DNA of 64,000 nt from Sphingopyxis terrae subsp. terrae NBRC 15098 (lineage in GTDB: Bacteria > Pseudomonadota > Alphaproteobacteria > Sphingomonadales > Sphingomonadaceae), in contig NZ_CP013342.1 of assembly GCF_001610975.1 (NCBI RefSeq), positions 248,001-312,000 of the forward strand. The letters are read 5' to 3'. The position numbers and the translations under genes are program-made. Below are positions 7,104 to 15,491 of this stretch, piece by piece (position 1 is the stretch's first letter; each line of letters begins with the position of its first letter). The notes below the pieces were generated by a model, which was given only the letters and a program-made list of their open reading frames with translations, had not been told where the DNA came from and ran no database searches.

Positions 7104-8297
7104 TCAGTGGACGGCTTCGAGGAGCTTGCGGGCCTTGCTCTCGATATCGAGCCTGCTGTCCTGGTGGGTCTTGGTACGGGCGAAGGCGGTGATGCCCTGC
7201 ACGAAGTCGTAGATGCTCTCGGGCGGGCGGCCTTCCTCGCCCAGCACCGTCGCGACAATCTTGGCGGACTCGGCCTTCGAGAAGCCCCGCTTGCGCAGAA
7301 AGTCCTCGCGATCTTCGTCCTTCCGGGCGACGATGCGTTCACGCGCGGTTTTGACGCCACTGACGAAGCGCATCGGCGAGGAGTCCGCGAAACGCTCGAG
7401 CGCCGGCGCGGCTTCGTGCGCGAAGCGGTTGGCAGCGAATTTCGAGTGCCGGATCTTGACCTCCTCGAAATTCTCCACGCCCCAGAGGTTCCGGTTCATG
7501 CAGACGGCGCGGAGATAGAAGGTCGCCATGCCGAGCGTCTTCGCGCCGACCTCAGAGTTCCAGGTGTAGAAGCCGCGGAAGTAGAGATCGGGCTCGCCGT
7601 TCGGAAGCTTGCCCGCCTCGATCGGGTGCGTGTCATCGACCAGAAAAAGAAAGACATCGCGGTCCGAGGCATAAAGCGTGGTCGTGTCGCGGCTGACATC
7701 GACATAGGGATTATAGTACATGTTCGACCAGTCGAGCACGCCCGGAACCTTCCACCGCGTCTGCCCGACGCCGTCGCCGGCGATCTTCATCACCGCGGCG
7801 ACGAGTTCGTGATCGAATATCCGGCCATAGTCAGGACCGGTGGCAGCGCGTAATTCGTTCCGACCATCGTGGGTCTGGTAGAGTTTGACCTGCTCGGCCC
7901 GGTGCGCGACGAGCCCGTGCTGGAGGTTGATCCCCGCGAGCGCCGCAGGCAGTTCGCGCAGATAGGATGCGGGCGCACTGACAAGGCTGCAAAGCTGTCC
8001 GAACGACCAGTTGGTCGGGGCAACGGGCCGTTCTTCACCGGGAACGATGAGCGAGAGGCGTTCGGGGCTGTCGCTGCGCGCCTCGACGCGAATCTCCTTG
8101 CTATCCACGACGCGCGCCGTGGAGCGGTCGGCGCGGGTACGAACGGCCGCGTAAAGCTCGGTCAGCGAAAGATAGCGCTCATCGTCGGGCCGCGAGAACC
8201 ATTCAGAAGATACGCGCCCGATATTTCGGCCGCGGGAAATATCGACACGATAGGCGCCGGAAACGGGATGATCGGTCGTGGGTGCAAGCGTGGCCAT
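7104..8297 (-). CDS. DUF932 family phage/plasmid-like protein
   Basis: 397 residues. Strand-rich central region with LRAATGPDYGRIFDHELVAAVMKIAG, YASDRDVFLFLVDDTHPIEAG, GFYTWNSEVGAKTLGMATFYLRAVCMNRNLWG and a basic C-terminal helical part, which is the typical DUF932 (phage/plasmid-like protein) layout. The ATG has AGGAGA about eight bases upstream. Members are common on phages, plasmids and integrative elements beside ParB, helicase and primase genes; their biochemical role is not established. Here it ends the left backbone block and is followed by a strong hairpin. Confidence 0.85.
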   Translation of the reverse strand: MATLAPTTDHPVSGAYRVDISRGRNIGRVSSEWFSRPDDERYLSLTELYAAVRTRADRSTARVVDSKEIRVEARSDSPERLSLIVPGEERPVAPTNWSFGQLCSLVSAPASYLRELPAALAGINLQHGLVAHRAEQVKLYQTHDGRNELRAATGPDYGRIFDHELVAAVMKIAGDGVGQTRWKVPGVLDWSNMYYNPYVDVSRDTTTLYASDRDVFLFLVDDTHPIEAGKLPNGEPDLYFRGFYTWNSEVGAKTLGMATFYLRAVCMNRNLWGVENFEEVKIRHSKFAANRFAHEAAPALERFADSSPMRFVSGVKTARERIVARKDEDREDFLRKRGFSKAESAKIVATVLGEEGRPPESIYDFVQGITAFARTKTHQDSRLDIESKARKLLEAVH

Positions 8298-8605
8298 GGT
8301 GGCTCTCCTTGATTGGCTGGGTTACGCAGAAGGCCGATCAGCCTTCGGACGCACTCCGCCCTCACCCCCTTTCCACCTCTGAAGCAGGGAAGCCGACGAT
8401 CAGTCCAGACGGTCGAGATCGATCCGAATTCAGGATAGAGCGTCATTCGATGCCGGGGCGGTAAAGTGGCCGTTCCCGCTGCCACCGCCAAACGGTCAAG
8501 CTGGTCAATCGCTCACGGGGCTGCTTTTGAAGCAATTCTGACCGGTTGCGGTCGTGCAGCTTTTATCTAGCCAGCATCGAGAAGCAGACTTTCCGGGACT
8601 GAGCG
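8298..8605. other. Intergenic gap at the backbone/cargo junction
   Basis: 308 bases between the DUF932 start and the end of the LysR gene. The part nearest DUF932 carries its ribosome-binding site and a purine tract. The rest (8430-8605) is less GC-rich than the flanks and holds no convincing gene. I place the left border of the cargo here, without a visible direct repeat. Confidence 0.5.
8357..8378 (-). repeat. Purine-rich intergenic tract, copy 4
   Basis: Minus-strand core AGGTGGAAAGGGGGTGAGGG plus CG, in the leader of the DUF932 gene. A C-rich stretch just upstream in the transcript (GGCTTCCCTGCTTC, about 8381-8394) could pair with the G run, as at copy 1. Confidence 0.55.
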
Positions 8606-9538
8606 TTAACTACCCAAGCTACCCGCAAACCGTTCGGCCAGCCGCTCGCGTTTGAAAACATCGGCGACCCAATCGACGAACGCGCGCGTCTTGCCGGGAA
8701 GCAGCGTGCGCGACGCATAATAGACCGAGATCGCACCCGCGTCGGCGTACCAGCGTGGGACCAGCCGCACCAGCTTACCACTCTCGAGTTCCGGCAGCAC
8801 ATCGGGCATCGCGAGAAGCGCGACACCGAGCCCGAGCCGCGCGACTTCGCGCATCGCGGCGGGATCGTTGACGACGATATCCTCACGCAATGTCGCCGCG
8901 CTCTCGTTCCCGACCGCATCGCGCATCATCCAGTGGCGGATGCGCCCCGACTGGAGCGAGCGCATGACGATGCCTTCAAACTCGACCAGTCCGGCAGGAT
9001 CGCCCGGCGCGACGCGGCCCGCCATATAGGCGGGCGATGCGACCGCGACGATATGCGCGGGCGCCAGGGCCCGCGCCACGACTCCCGGCGACAGGTCGAA
9101 GCCGCCCCCGATCGCCGCATCATAACCCTCGGCAACAATGTCGACCGGCCGATTCTCGAAATGCCATTCGGGCCGGATGCGGGGATAACGCGCGAGGAAG
9201 GCGGGCAGCATCGGCAGCAGGTGCATAACGCCAAAGGTCGGCGCCATACTGACCTTCAGCACCCCCGCCGGTTCCCCGCTGTCCGAAGCAATCCCCGCGA
9301 TCGCCGCCTGGATGTCGTCGAGGCTTCCCGCAATCGCGAGGCGAAAGGCTTCCCCCGCCTCGGTCAGCGTCAACCTGCGCGTCGACCGGTGGAAGAGCCG
9401 CACCCCCAGATTGCGTTCGAGCATCGTGACGTTGCGGCTCACCGCCGCCGGGGTCAGCGCCAGCCGGCGCGCCGCTTCGGAAAAGCTGCCCAGCTCGGCG
9501 CTGCGCACAAAGGATATAAGATTGGCGAGCGTTTCCAT
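8606..9538 (-). CDS. LysR family transcriptional regulator
   Basis: 310 residues from the ATG at 9538 (METLANLISFVRSAELGSFSEAARRL); a TTG two codons earlier is less likely. The N-terminal winged helix-turn-helix (AAVSRNVTMLERNLGVRLFHRSTRRLTLTEAG) is classic for the family. The remaining 220 residues fit the periplasmic-binding-like effector domain. It is divergent from an SDR oxidoreductase gene across a roughly 100-base gap with a palindrome, the usual arrangement of a LysR regulator and its target. It probably controls the adjacent SDR/oxidoreductase pair; the inducer is unknown. Confidence 0.93.
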   Translation of the reverse strand: METLANLISFVRSAELGSFSEAARRLALTPAAVSRNVTMLERNLGVRLFHRSTRRLTLTEAGEAFRLAIAGSLDDIQAAIAGIASDSGEPAGVLKVSMAPTFGVMHLLPMLPAFLARYPRIRPEWHFENRPVDIVAEGYDAAIGGGFDLSPGVVARALAPAHIVAVASPAYMAGRVAPGDPAGLVEFEGIVMRSLQSGRIRHWMMRDAVGNESAATLREDIVVNDPAAMREVARLGLGVALLAMPDVLPELESGKLVRLVPRWYADAGAISVYYASRTLLPGKTRAFVDWVADVFKRERLAERFAGSLGS

Positions 9539-9539
9539 T

Positions 9540-9556
9540 TTCAATCAATGATTGAA
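9540..9556. promoter_or_regulatory. Palindrome at LysR start (candidate autoregulatory site)
   Basis: TTCAATC-AAT-GATTGAA, a perfect 7-base inverted repeat, lies one base upstream of the LysR start codon inside an AT-rich stretch facing the divergent SDR promoter. LysR proteins bind dyads of this kind between divergent genes; assignment to this regulator is inference. Confidence 0.5.
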
Positions 9557-9637
9557 TATATAGCAAATCATTACCGACTAATCGAGCCATAAACATTGCG
9601 CCATCTTGGTCTCACCCCACAACAAGGAGTGCAGACC

Positions 9638-10390
9638 ATGACCAAAGCTAGCCAGAACCTCACGGGCAAAACCGCCCTTGTCACCGGCGGCTCGCGCTCG
9701 ATCGGCGCCGCCATCGCGCGCCGCCTCGCCGCCGACGGCGCGGCGGTCGCCATCACCTACAGCGCGTCGCCCGACAGCGCGGCGAGCGTTGTCGCCGAGA
9801 TCGAAGCCGCGGGCGGGAAGGCCATCGCCATTGCCGCCGATGCGGGCGACCCCGACGCCGTTCGCGCCGCGGTCATCCAGACCGTCGAAGCCTTCGGCGG
9901 CATCGATATCCTCGTCAACAATGCCGGCGTCGCGGTCAACGCGCCGATCGAAGAGTTCCGGTTCGAGGATTATGAGCGCATGCTCGCGGTCAACGTCACC
10001 GGCGTCTTCGTCGCGACACAGGAAGCCGCGCGGCGCATGAAAGTGGGCGGCCGCATCATCCACATCGGTTCGTCGATGACGCGCTACGCCGCCTTTCCAA
10101 CCGCGTCGGTCTATACGCTGACCAAGGGCGCGATCACCGGCTTCAACCGCAGCCTCGCGCGCGATCTCGGGCCCAAGGGGATCACGGTCAACACCGTCCA
10201 CCCCGGCCCGACCGACACCGACATGAACCCCGCCGACGGCCCCGTCGCCGCGATCGTCGGTCCCGGCATGGCAATCGGCCGCTATGGCCAGCCGGCTGAA
10301 ATCGCCAGCATCGTCGCCTTCCTGGCCAGCGACGAAGCCGCCTTCGTCACCGGCGCCGACATCGTCGCCGACGGCGGCTTGACCGCCTGA
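9638..10390 (+). CDS. SDR family NAD(P)-dependent oxidoreductase
   Basis: 250 residues from the ATG at 9638, which has AAGGAG nine bases upstream; an in-frame start 14 codons earlier is not supported. Classical short-chain dehydrogenase features: cofactor motif TGGSRSIG near residue 15, NNAG near 90, a catalytic Ser region (HIGSS) and YTLTKGA giving the YxxxK pair, then HPGPTDTDMNP. It resembles 3-oxoacyl-ACP reductase-like oxidoreductases; the substrate cannot be read from sequence. It is divergent from the LysR gene and followed 23 bases later by an NADP-binding reductase, so the two probably form a LysR-controlled operon. Confidence 0.93.
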   Translation: MTKASQNLTGKTALVTGGSRSIGAAIARRLAADGAAVAITYSASPDSAASVVAEIEAAGGKAIAIAADAGDPDAVRAAVIQTVEAFGGIDILVNNAGVAVNAPIEEFRFEDYERMLAVNVTGVFVATQEAARRMKVGGRIIHIGSSMTRYAAFPTASVYTLTKGAITGFNRSLARDLGPKGITVNTVHPGPTDTDMNPADGPVAAIVGPGMAIGRYGQPAEIASIVAFLASDEAAFVTGADIVADGGLTA

Positions 10391-10413
10391 CCCGACCAGA
10401 AAGGACTATCGTC

Positions 10414-11016
10414 ATGCCCAGCATCGGCATCATCGGCGCCGGCAACATCGGCCGCGCCATCGCCACCGCGCTCGCGAACAAGGATATCCCGGCGACGCTC
10501 GCCAACCGCCGTGGCCCCGAGAGCCTCGCCGAGGTCGTCGCGGCCATCGGTCCGGCGATCACCGCCGGAACGCGCGAGGAAGCCGCCGCGAAGGATATCG
10601 TCTTCGTCGCGGTGAACTGGTCGAAGCTTCCGGCCGCGCTCGCCGACCTGCCCGACTTTGGCGGCCGCATCGTCGTCGACACCAACAACCCGATCGAAGC
10701 GCCGCTATTCAAGCCTTTCGACCTTGGAGGGCGTGCGTCATCAGAAGTGTTCGCCGACATGGTGCCGGGCGCCCGGGTGGTGAAGGCATTCAACCACCTT
10801 CAGCCGCATCTCGTCTCGCGCGATCCGGCCAGTGAAGGTGGCCATCGCGTGCTCTTCTACTCAGGCGACGATGCCCCGGCCAAGGCCAAGGTCGGCGCGC
10901 TGATCGACCGGCTCGGCTTTGCCGGGATCGATCTCGGCTCGCTCGCGACCGGCGGACGCCTCGTCCAGTTCCCGGGCGGACCGCTCCCTGCTCTGAATTT
11001 GGTCAAATTCGACTGA
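10414..11016 (+). CDS. NAD(P)-binding oxidoreductase of the F420-dependent NADP reductase type
   Basis: 200 residues. The N-terminus SIGIIGAGNIGRAIATAL is a GxGxxG Rossmann motif, followed by ANRRGPESL, where the basic residues favour NADP. DIVFVAVNWSKL and VVDTNNPI match the fold of F420-dependent NADP oxidoreductases and related proteins. Many bacterial members do not use F420; whether this host makes F420 cannot be judged. AAGGA lies upstream of the ATG. It is the second gene of the SDR operon and is followed by a strong hairpin. Confidence 0.85.
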   Translation: MPSIGIIGAGNIGRAIATALANKDIPATLANRRGPESLAEVVAAIGPAITAGTREEAAAKDIVFVAVNWSKLPAALADLPDFGGRIVVDTNNPIEAPLFKPFDLGGRASSEVFADMVPGARVVKAFNHLQPHLVSRDPASEGGHRVLFYSGDDAPAKAKVGALIDRLGFAGIDLGSLATGGRLVQFPGGPLPALNLVKFD

Positions 11017-11027
11017 TCAAACCGATC

Positions 11028-11056
11028 GGCGGCGGATTGAAGTGCAATCCGCCGCC
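11028..11056 (+). terminator. Hairpin after the SDR/reductase operon
   Basis: An 11-base perfect stem GGCGGCGGATT/AATCCGCCGCC with a seven-base loop begins 11 bases after the stop. There is no T run, so it may act as a weak intrinsic terminator or RNA 3' stabiliser. Confidence 0.5.
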
Positions 11057-11431
11057 ACTGGCCGGTGCACCGAAGACTTTCTGACGCCTGGCGGCGTCCG
11101 AAACTCTCAACGTTTGCGGTCAGGCCGCTTTCGGTCACGAATCTTTGAAAGCGGACGCGGAGAAATGCTGAGCGCAGTGCGGCCACCCCAATGCACCTTA
11201 CTTGCAGCCGTTTGGCGCGCGCGACCCGAGGTAGGCCCCGATGCAGGCGCATTCGCCTCCCCGCCATTCCGCACAGCCGGTGAAAGGAAGAAAACCCAAC
11301 GCATCCTTAGTCACAATTTGCACCCACGCGGATTGCTTGGTGCATTTGTTCCTTATTTGTTCTATTGCGACATTTGAATCGGAGACCGAATTCGAGGACG
11401 ACGCGTGCTCACCATTCCCAGGTTCCTGATT

Positions 11432-11479
11432 TCTGGATATCCAGATTTCTTGCAATCCACATTTGTGGATTGCAAGAAA
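11432..11479. promoter_or_regulatory. Two adjoining palindromes upstream of the RHH-methyltransferase-nuclease genes
   Basis: First, 11432-11445 is the perfect 14-base palindrome TCTGGATATCCAGA. It is followed without a gap by a perfect 15-base inverted repeat (TTTCTTGCAATCCAC / GTGGATTGCAAGAAA) around ATTT (11446-11479). They lie 70 bases before the small ribbon-helix-helix-like gene. Candidate operators, or a hairpin that shuts off readthrough; the dyads suit binding of a dimeric repressor such as the adjacent small protein (inference). Confidence 0.6.
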
Positions 11480-11548
11480 GGCCGATTTCTGTATTTCTCC
11501 ACCAGATGCGCACGGCCCACGGCGGTCCGCAGTGGGGAGGTTCGCCTG

Positions 11549-11728
11549 ATGGTCGACAAGCAGATCGTAGACGATGGTGCCACGGATGGCGAAAACAAAT
11601 CGCTCAATTTCAAGGTGAGCGCCGACTTCAAGAAGGACTTCAAAGGGTTCGCTGTCGCGCAAGGCATGACGATGACAGACCTTCTCAAGGAAGGCTTCGC
11701 GCTAACGAAGAAAAAGCGGCAGAAGTGA
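11549..11728 (+). CDS. Small ribbon-helix-helix-like protein
   Basis: 59 residues from the ATG at 11549, preceded by GGGAGG with eight-base spacing. The C-terminal 40 residues (NKSLNFKVSADFKKDFKGFA followed by VAQGMTMTDLLKEGFAL) read as a beta strand and two helices, the layout of Arc/MetJ/ParG-type ribbon-helix-helix proteins; the tail is Lys-rich. It lies 37 bases before the methyltransferase gene. Inferred role: DNA-binding regulator of the following module, possibly acting at the palindromes upstream. A ParG-like partition role or an orphan antitoxin is also possible. Confidence 0.65.
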   Translation: MVDKQIVDDGATDGENKSLNFKVSADFKKDFKGFAVAQGMTMTDLLKEGFALTKKKRQK

Positions 11729-11765
11729 TGCTGACGGCGCCGTCGCGGCTGACCGGACTCCGGCG

Positions 11766-14636
11766 ATGACAGTGCACGCGCCCGATGCGGCGTTCGCTGG
11801 CGCCGAATGGCTGTTTTCGATCGGCCGCGGGGACGTCCCGGCCGTCGAAGGATTGGTTCCGGTTGCCTCGTTCGATCGCGAAGGGCAGAATCCGGATGTC
11901 GTAGCCATGATCGAGCGTGCGGCCAGTTATGGGGCACGCGCGGTCTTCTTCGAGGCGCAGCGACAAGGACGGACCCCGGTCGCGCAGGCGTTCGTCTTCG
12001 ACACCAAGGATCATCCCGACGACACAAGATTTGCCGAACTCCACAAGCGACTATGGAGCTGGGGCGGCGTGCCGCTGGTCTATCGCGCAGGACCGGGCGT
12101 CATCCAGTTGTTTCGCTGCGCACACCAGCCGGATTTCGTCGGTACGGACGATCGTCCGATATGCAATCCGATCCGCACGCTGGAATTGGGCGCGGCGATC
12201 GCGGAGCAAGATGTCTGGTGGGACGCGCAGCGAATCCGCAATGGCGCGATCTGGGATGACCCCGACGCATGCCTGCTCATGCTGTCCGCGACCAAGTCGG
12301 CTCACCGCAAACTGGTCGCCGGGGTCCGCGCGCTCGCCATACAGCTTTCGGACAGCGAATTGCTTGACCCGGCGCTGCGCCGCCGGCTGCTCATCCTGTC
12401 ACTGCTGATCGCATATCTCGAAGAGCGACTGGTCTTGCTCCCCCATGATTTCGCGAGCGCCCTGCCCGGTGCCTCTCGCTTCTTCGAGGTCCTTGCCGAC
12501 GGTCCGGCGCTGATCAGGCTGCTCGAAGCGCTTGAGGCAAGATTCAACGGCCATGTCTTCCGACTTCGCGACAGCGAACGCGCCGCCTTGGCCAAAACTT
12601 CCGATCTCGCCCGCTATGCGCGATTGGTGCAGGGCTATGAAGATGAAACCGGCCAGCTCAGCTTCTGGCGCCTTTATTCGTTCCGAGACCTGCCGGTCGA
12701 GCTGATCAGCAACATCTACCAGCTCTTCGTGAAAGACGAGGCCAGCTCCATCTACACGCCGCCGGCGCTTGTTCGACTGATGCTCGAGGAGGTTCTCGAT
12801 TGGGATCGGATCGACGCGCTGATGGAAAGCGACGGAGTCATCCTCGATCCGGCATGCGGTTCGGGCGTTTTCCTCGTCGAGGCGTACAAGCGGCTCGTGC
12901 TCCATTGGCGTTCGCGCAACGGATGGGTGCATCCCGGCGTGGAAACTCTTCGCGGGCTGCTCCAGCGCATTCATGGCGTCGATCTCGAGGAAGGTGCGGT
13001 CGAGCTCGCAGCATTCAGCCTCTGCCTCAGCCTATGCGACGCCTTGAAGCCCGAGGATATTCGCGCCAGCGTGAAGCTCTTCCCACGCCTTGCCGGCGAG
13101 ACGCTCCATTGGAGCTGCTTTTTCGACGCAAAGAAAAATGGCCTTATCGCGCAGAAGGTCGCGATCATTGTCGGCAACCCGCCCTTCGCCTCGTCGCTGA
13201 CGACCAAGGGTGCTCGCGATTGCGCCGCGTCGTATACGAAGGAGTACGGCCCCCTCGCCGACAAGCAGCTCGCCTACCTGTTCCTCCACGAAGCCATGGC
13301 GATGGCGACTAAAGGCGGCATTCTCGCAATGATCGAGCCGTCGGGGTTCCTGTACAACCAGAATGCCCATTCGGTCCGCCAAGCGTTCTTCAAAACCTGG
13401 CGTGTCCGCGAGCTATTGGACTTTGTATCCGTCCGGGGACTGTTCAAAAAGGGAAACGCCGATCCGAAGATTGTCGTCGTAATCGCAGAGGCGGAAGATC
13501 CCGAAGTCGACGGCCGCCTCCTGCACGCAGCTTTCCGGCGCAACGGCCGGGCGACCGCAGAGCAGGGATTCGACATTGATTATTACGATCTTCACTGGAT
13601 CAGCAACATCGATGCTCAACAGTCGCGGGACATCTGGCGGGCCAATCTGCTGGGGGGCAGCCGGGCGCACGATCTGATCAAGCGGCTGCGCACCTATCCT
13701 ACGCTGCGACAATTCGCCGAACAGCGGCAATGGGATTTCGGCGAAGGCTATATTGCGGGACAGAAGGGTATCTCGCGCCCCGCCAACCATCTCATCGGCA
13801 AACCGCTCCTTCCCACCAGCGCGCTATCCAGCGCCGGTCTCGACACGAGCAATCTTGCCGTCGTGCCCAAGCAACCAATCAAGGATACGAAGACGGAGCG
13901 CCGATTTACGCCGCCGCTCCTGCTCATCAAAGAGCATGAAGATCTGCACCACGGGATGTGGACGGGTCACTATCTAACCTATAAACACGAGATCGTCGGC
14001 CTTGCGGCACCACGCGGTCAGCTCCCTCAACTCGCGGCGATTGGCGAATGGCTTGAACGGGAGTCGGTAGCCCTGCGAGCCTATATCGCGGGCATCAGCC
14101 CCCGCCTGTTTACGCAGCGTGCGACGGCGATCCTAAACGCAGACGTGCTTGCCCTACCCTATCCCGAAAGCGGGAATCTGGATCTCAGCGATAACGAAAG
14201 GATCATTGCTGAAGACATCGTCGAGCATCAGCGCGATTTCATTCGGCTTGGTACGGGTTCCGCCGTCATGCAGGCAGCCCCGCCAGCGGCCCTTGAAGCC
14301 TTCGACAAGGTGTTCACGCGGCAGTTGAATGCGATCTATTCGCGCACGCCGCTGCGCCCGCTTCCCGCACAAAAATGGTCCGGCGCTATTTGCCGGGCCT
14401 TTGCCTTCGGTGATGGCCAAGTCGATTGGACGGGTGCCGATGAACTACGCATCAAACTCGACAGCTTGTTGCGCGAGCGGCGGGGCTCGAGCCTGACGAT
14501 CACGCGGATTACGCGACTGTACGACAAGGAATTCGTTTTTCTGCTCAAACCCGACCGGCACCGTTTCTGGACCCGATCGGTCGCGCTCCGCGATGCCGAC
14601 GATGTTCTCGCCGATCTGCGAGGCCAGGGTTTCTGA
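11766..14636 (+). CDS. Eco57I-type adenine-specific DNA methyltransferase (restriction-modification)
   Basis: 956 residues. Residues about 320-370 carry the cofactor side of a gamma-class N6-adenine methyltransferase: SSIYTPPALVRLMLEEVL and ILDPACGSGVFL (motif I, DPACGSG at 361-367). The catalytic motif IV is IVGNPPFASS (NPPF at 471-474). The C-terminal 300 residues would be the target-recognition part. The N-terminal 300 residues (QAFVFDTKDHPDDTRFAEL, LWSWGGVPLVYRAGPG) resemble the N-terminal region of large type IIG-like enzymes, but I see no clear nuclease triad there. No strong ribosome-binding site precedes the ATG; it may be coupled to the small gene upstream. The next gene carries a nuclease signature, so the nuclease function may be split off. 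Confidence 0.85.
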   Translation: MTVHAPDAAFAGAEWLFSIGRGDVPAVEGLVPVASFDREGQNPDVVAMIERAASYGARAVFFEAQRQGRTPVAQAFVFDTKDHPDDTRFAELHKRLWSWGGVPLVYRAGPGVIQLFRCAHQPDFVGTDDRPICNPIRTLELGAAIAEQDVWWDAQRIRNGAIWDDPDACLLMLSATKSAHRKLVAGVRALAIQLSDSELLDPALRRRLLILSLLIAYLEERLVLLPHDFASALPGASRFFEVLADGPALIRLLEALEARFNGHVFRLRDSERAALAKTSDLARYARLVQGYEDETGQLSFWRLYSFRDLPVELISNIYQLFVKDEASSIYTPPALVRLMLEEVLDWDRIDALMESDGVILDPACGSGVFLVEAYKRLVLHWRSRNGWVHPGVETLRGLLQRIHGVDLEEGAVELAAFSLCLSLCDALKPEDIRASVKLFPRLAGETLHWSCFFDAKKNGLIAQKVAIIVGNPPFASSLTTKGARDCAASYTKEYGPLADKQLAYLFLHEAMAMATKGGILAMIEPSGFLYNQNAHSVRQAFFKTWRVRELLDFVSVRGLFKKGNADPKIVVVIAEAEDPEVDGRLLHAAFRRNGRATAEQGFDIDYYDLHWISNIDAQQSRDIWRANLLGGSRAHDLIKRLRTYPTLRQFAEQRQWDFGEGYIAGQKGISRPANHLIGKPLLPTSALSSAGLDTSNLAVVPKQPIKDTKTERRFTPPLLLIKEHEDLHHGMWTGHYLTYKHEIVGLAAPRGQLPQLAAIGEWLERESVALRAYIAGISPRLFTQRATAILNADVLALPYPESGNLDLSDNERIIAEDIVEHQRDFIRLGTGSAVMQAAPPAALEAFDKVFTRQLNAIYSRTPLRPLPAQKWSGAICRAFAFGDGQVDWTGADELRIKLDSLLRERRGSSLTITRITRLYDKEFVFLLKPDRHRFWTRSVALRDADDVLADLRGQGF

Positions 14637-14637
14637 T

Positions 14638-15354
14638 ATGCTGGCCGACGACGGTGAAAGCGTTGGTCATGCGGGTTCGCTTGACGCCGGCGTGCATCTT
14701 CCCGGCGAATGGTTCTCATCCCTGATCCGCTTCCTACGCGATGCCCTTCCGGGATGGCGCGACGATCCTGCGCGCGAAACGGCGACAGGGGAGACGAAGT
14801 TGACCGCGCAACTCTGCGCGCGCCTCGCCAGCCTGACACGGCACGCTCCGGGATGGGATTTTCTTCAGTTCCGGCGCGAGGAGCCCGACGAAACCAACGG
14901 CAATCGCGCAATCGATCTCGCCGTCGCGCCCTGCGGCGATGTCATATGGATCGAAGGGCGGGCGTACACCGAGTATCAGACCCTACTGCCCGTGGAATGC
15001 AAGCGCCTCCCCACGCCTCCTGGCTCTGACCGCGACGAGCGCGAATATCTGATCAGCCGTTTCAGCAGCGCGGGCGGAATCCAGCGTTTCAAGGCGGGCC
15101 ACCATGGGGCTGCACACAATCGCGCGGCGATGATCGGGTACTTGCAGGCCGAAGATTGTGTCTTCTGGCGAACGCAGCTCGACAGTTGGATCGACGGCAT
15201 TGTGGCGGAGCCGGTGGAAGGATGGTCCGAAAGCGACAAGATCACATTGCACGACCATGACGCCGGAGCGCGTCTTGCCGCTCTGCAGTCCAACCATGTC
15301 CGGAAGCCTGGCCTAGCGCCAATCCTCATCGATCACCTTTGGATCGAAATGTAG
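14638..15354 (+). CDS. Putative PD-(D/E)XK nuclease partner of the methyltransferase
   Basis: 238 residues from the ATG at 14638, one base after the methyltransferase stop. Nuclease-like pattern: GETKLTAQLCARL (Glu about 52), NRAIDLAVAPCG (Asp about 93) and LLPVECKRL (Glu 120, Lys 122). This is the E...D...ExK layout of the PD-(D/E)XK fold. After it come SSAGGIQRFKAGHHGAAHNRAAMIGYLQ and a Trp-rich C-terminal part. Known: restriction endonucleases are often encoded directly beside their methyltransferase. Inferred: this is the cleaving subunit of an R-M or related defence pair. It could instead be a non-cutting specificity or repair factor. No closer family recognised. Confidence 0.65.
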   Translation: MLADDGESVGHAGSLDAGVHLPGEWFSSLIRFLRDALPGWRDDPARETATGETKLTAQLCARLASLTRHAPGWDFLQFRREEPDETNGNRAIDLAVAPCGDVIWIEGRAYTEYQTLLPVECKRLPTPPGSDRDEREYLISRFSSAGGIQRFKAGHHGAAHNRAAMIGYLQAEDCVFWRTQLDSWIDGIVAEPVEGWSESDKITLHDHDAGARLAALQSNHVRKPGLAPILIDHLWIEM

Positions 15355-15491
15355 GTCACGCGTACCTGCCTGACCAATGCGCCGAAGGGAGGGAGCGAGG
15401 CCGATGCAGCGGACCGTGGAGATAGCCGATTTCGAGCTACCGCGCGGCGGCATTGCTATTTCCCAGCTGATGACGATGGACCGGGCGAAGA

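Larger units (their letters stand above)
11017..11548. other. Intergenic region upstream of the methyltransferase module
   Basis: 532 bases without a convincing gene. It holds the hairpin at 11028-11056, an AT-rich stretch around 11330-11400 (a weak -35/-10-like pair TTGGTG...TTCTAT with 17 bases between), and the two adjoining palindromes at 11432-11479. A frame open from 11405 runs in frame into the small gene at 11549, but its first 48 codons cross both palindromes and look non-coding. Confidence 0.5.

Noticed and set aside
11405-11548. Upstream in-frame extension of the RHH-like gene
   Set aside because: The extension crosses two perfect palindromes and lacks its own start signal, whereas the ATG at 11549 has a good ribosome-binding site.
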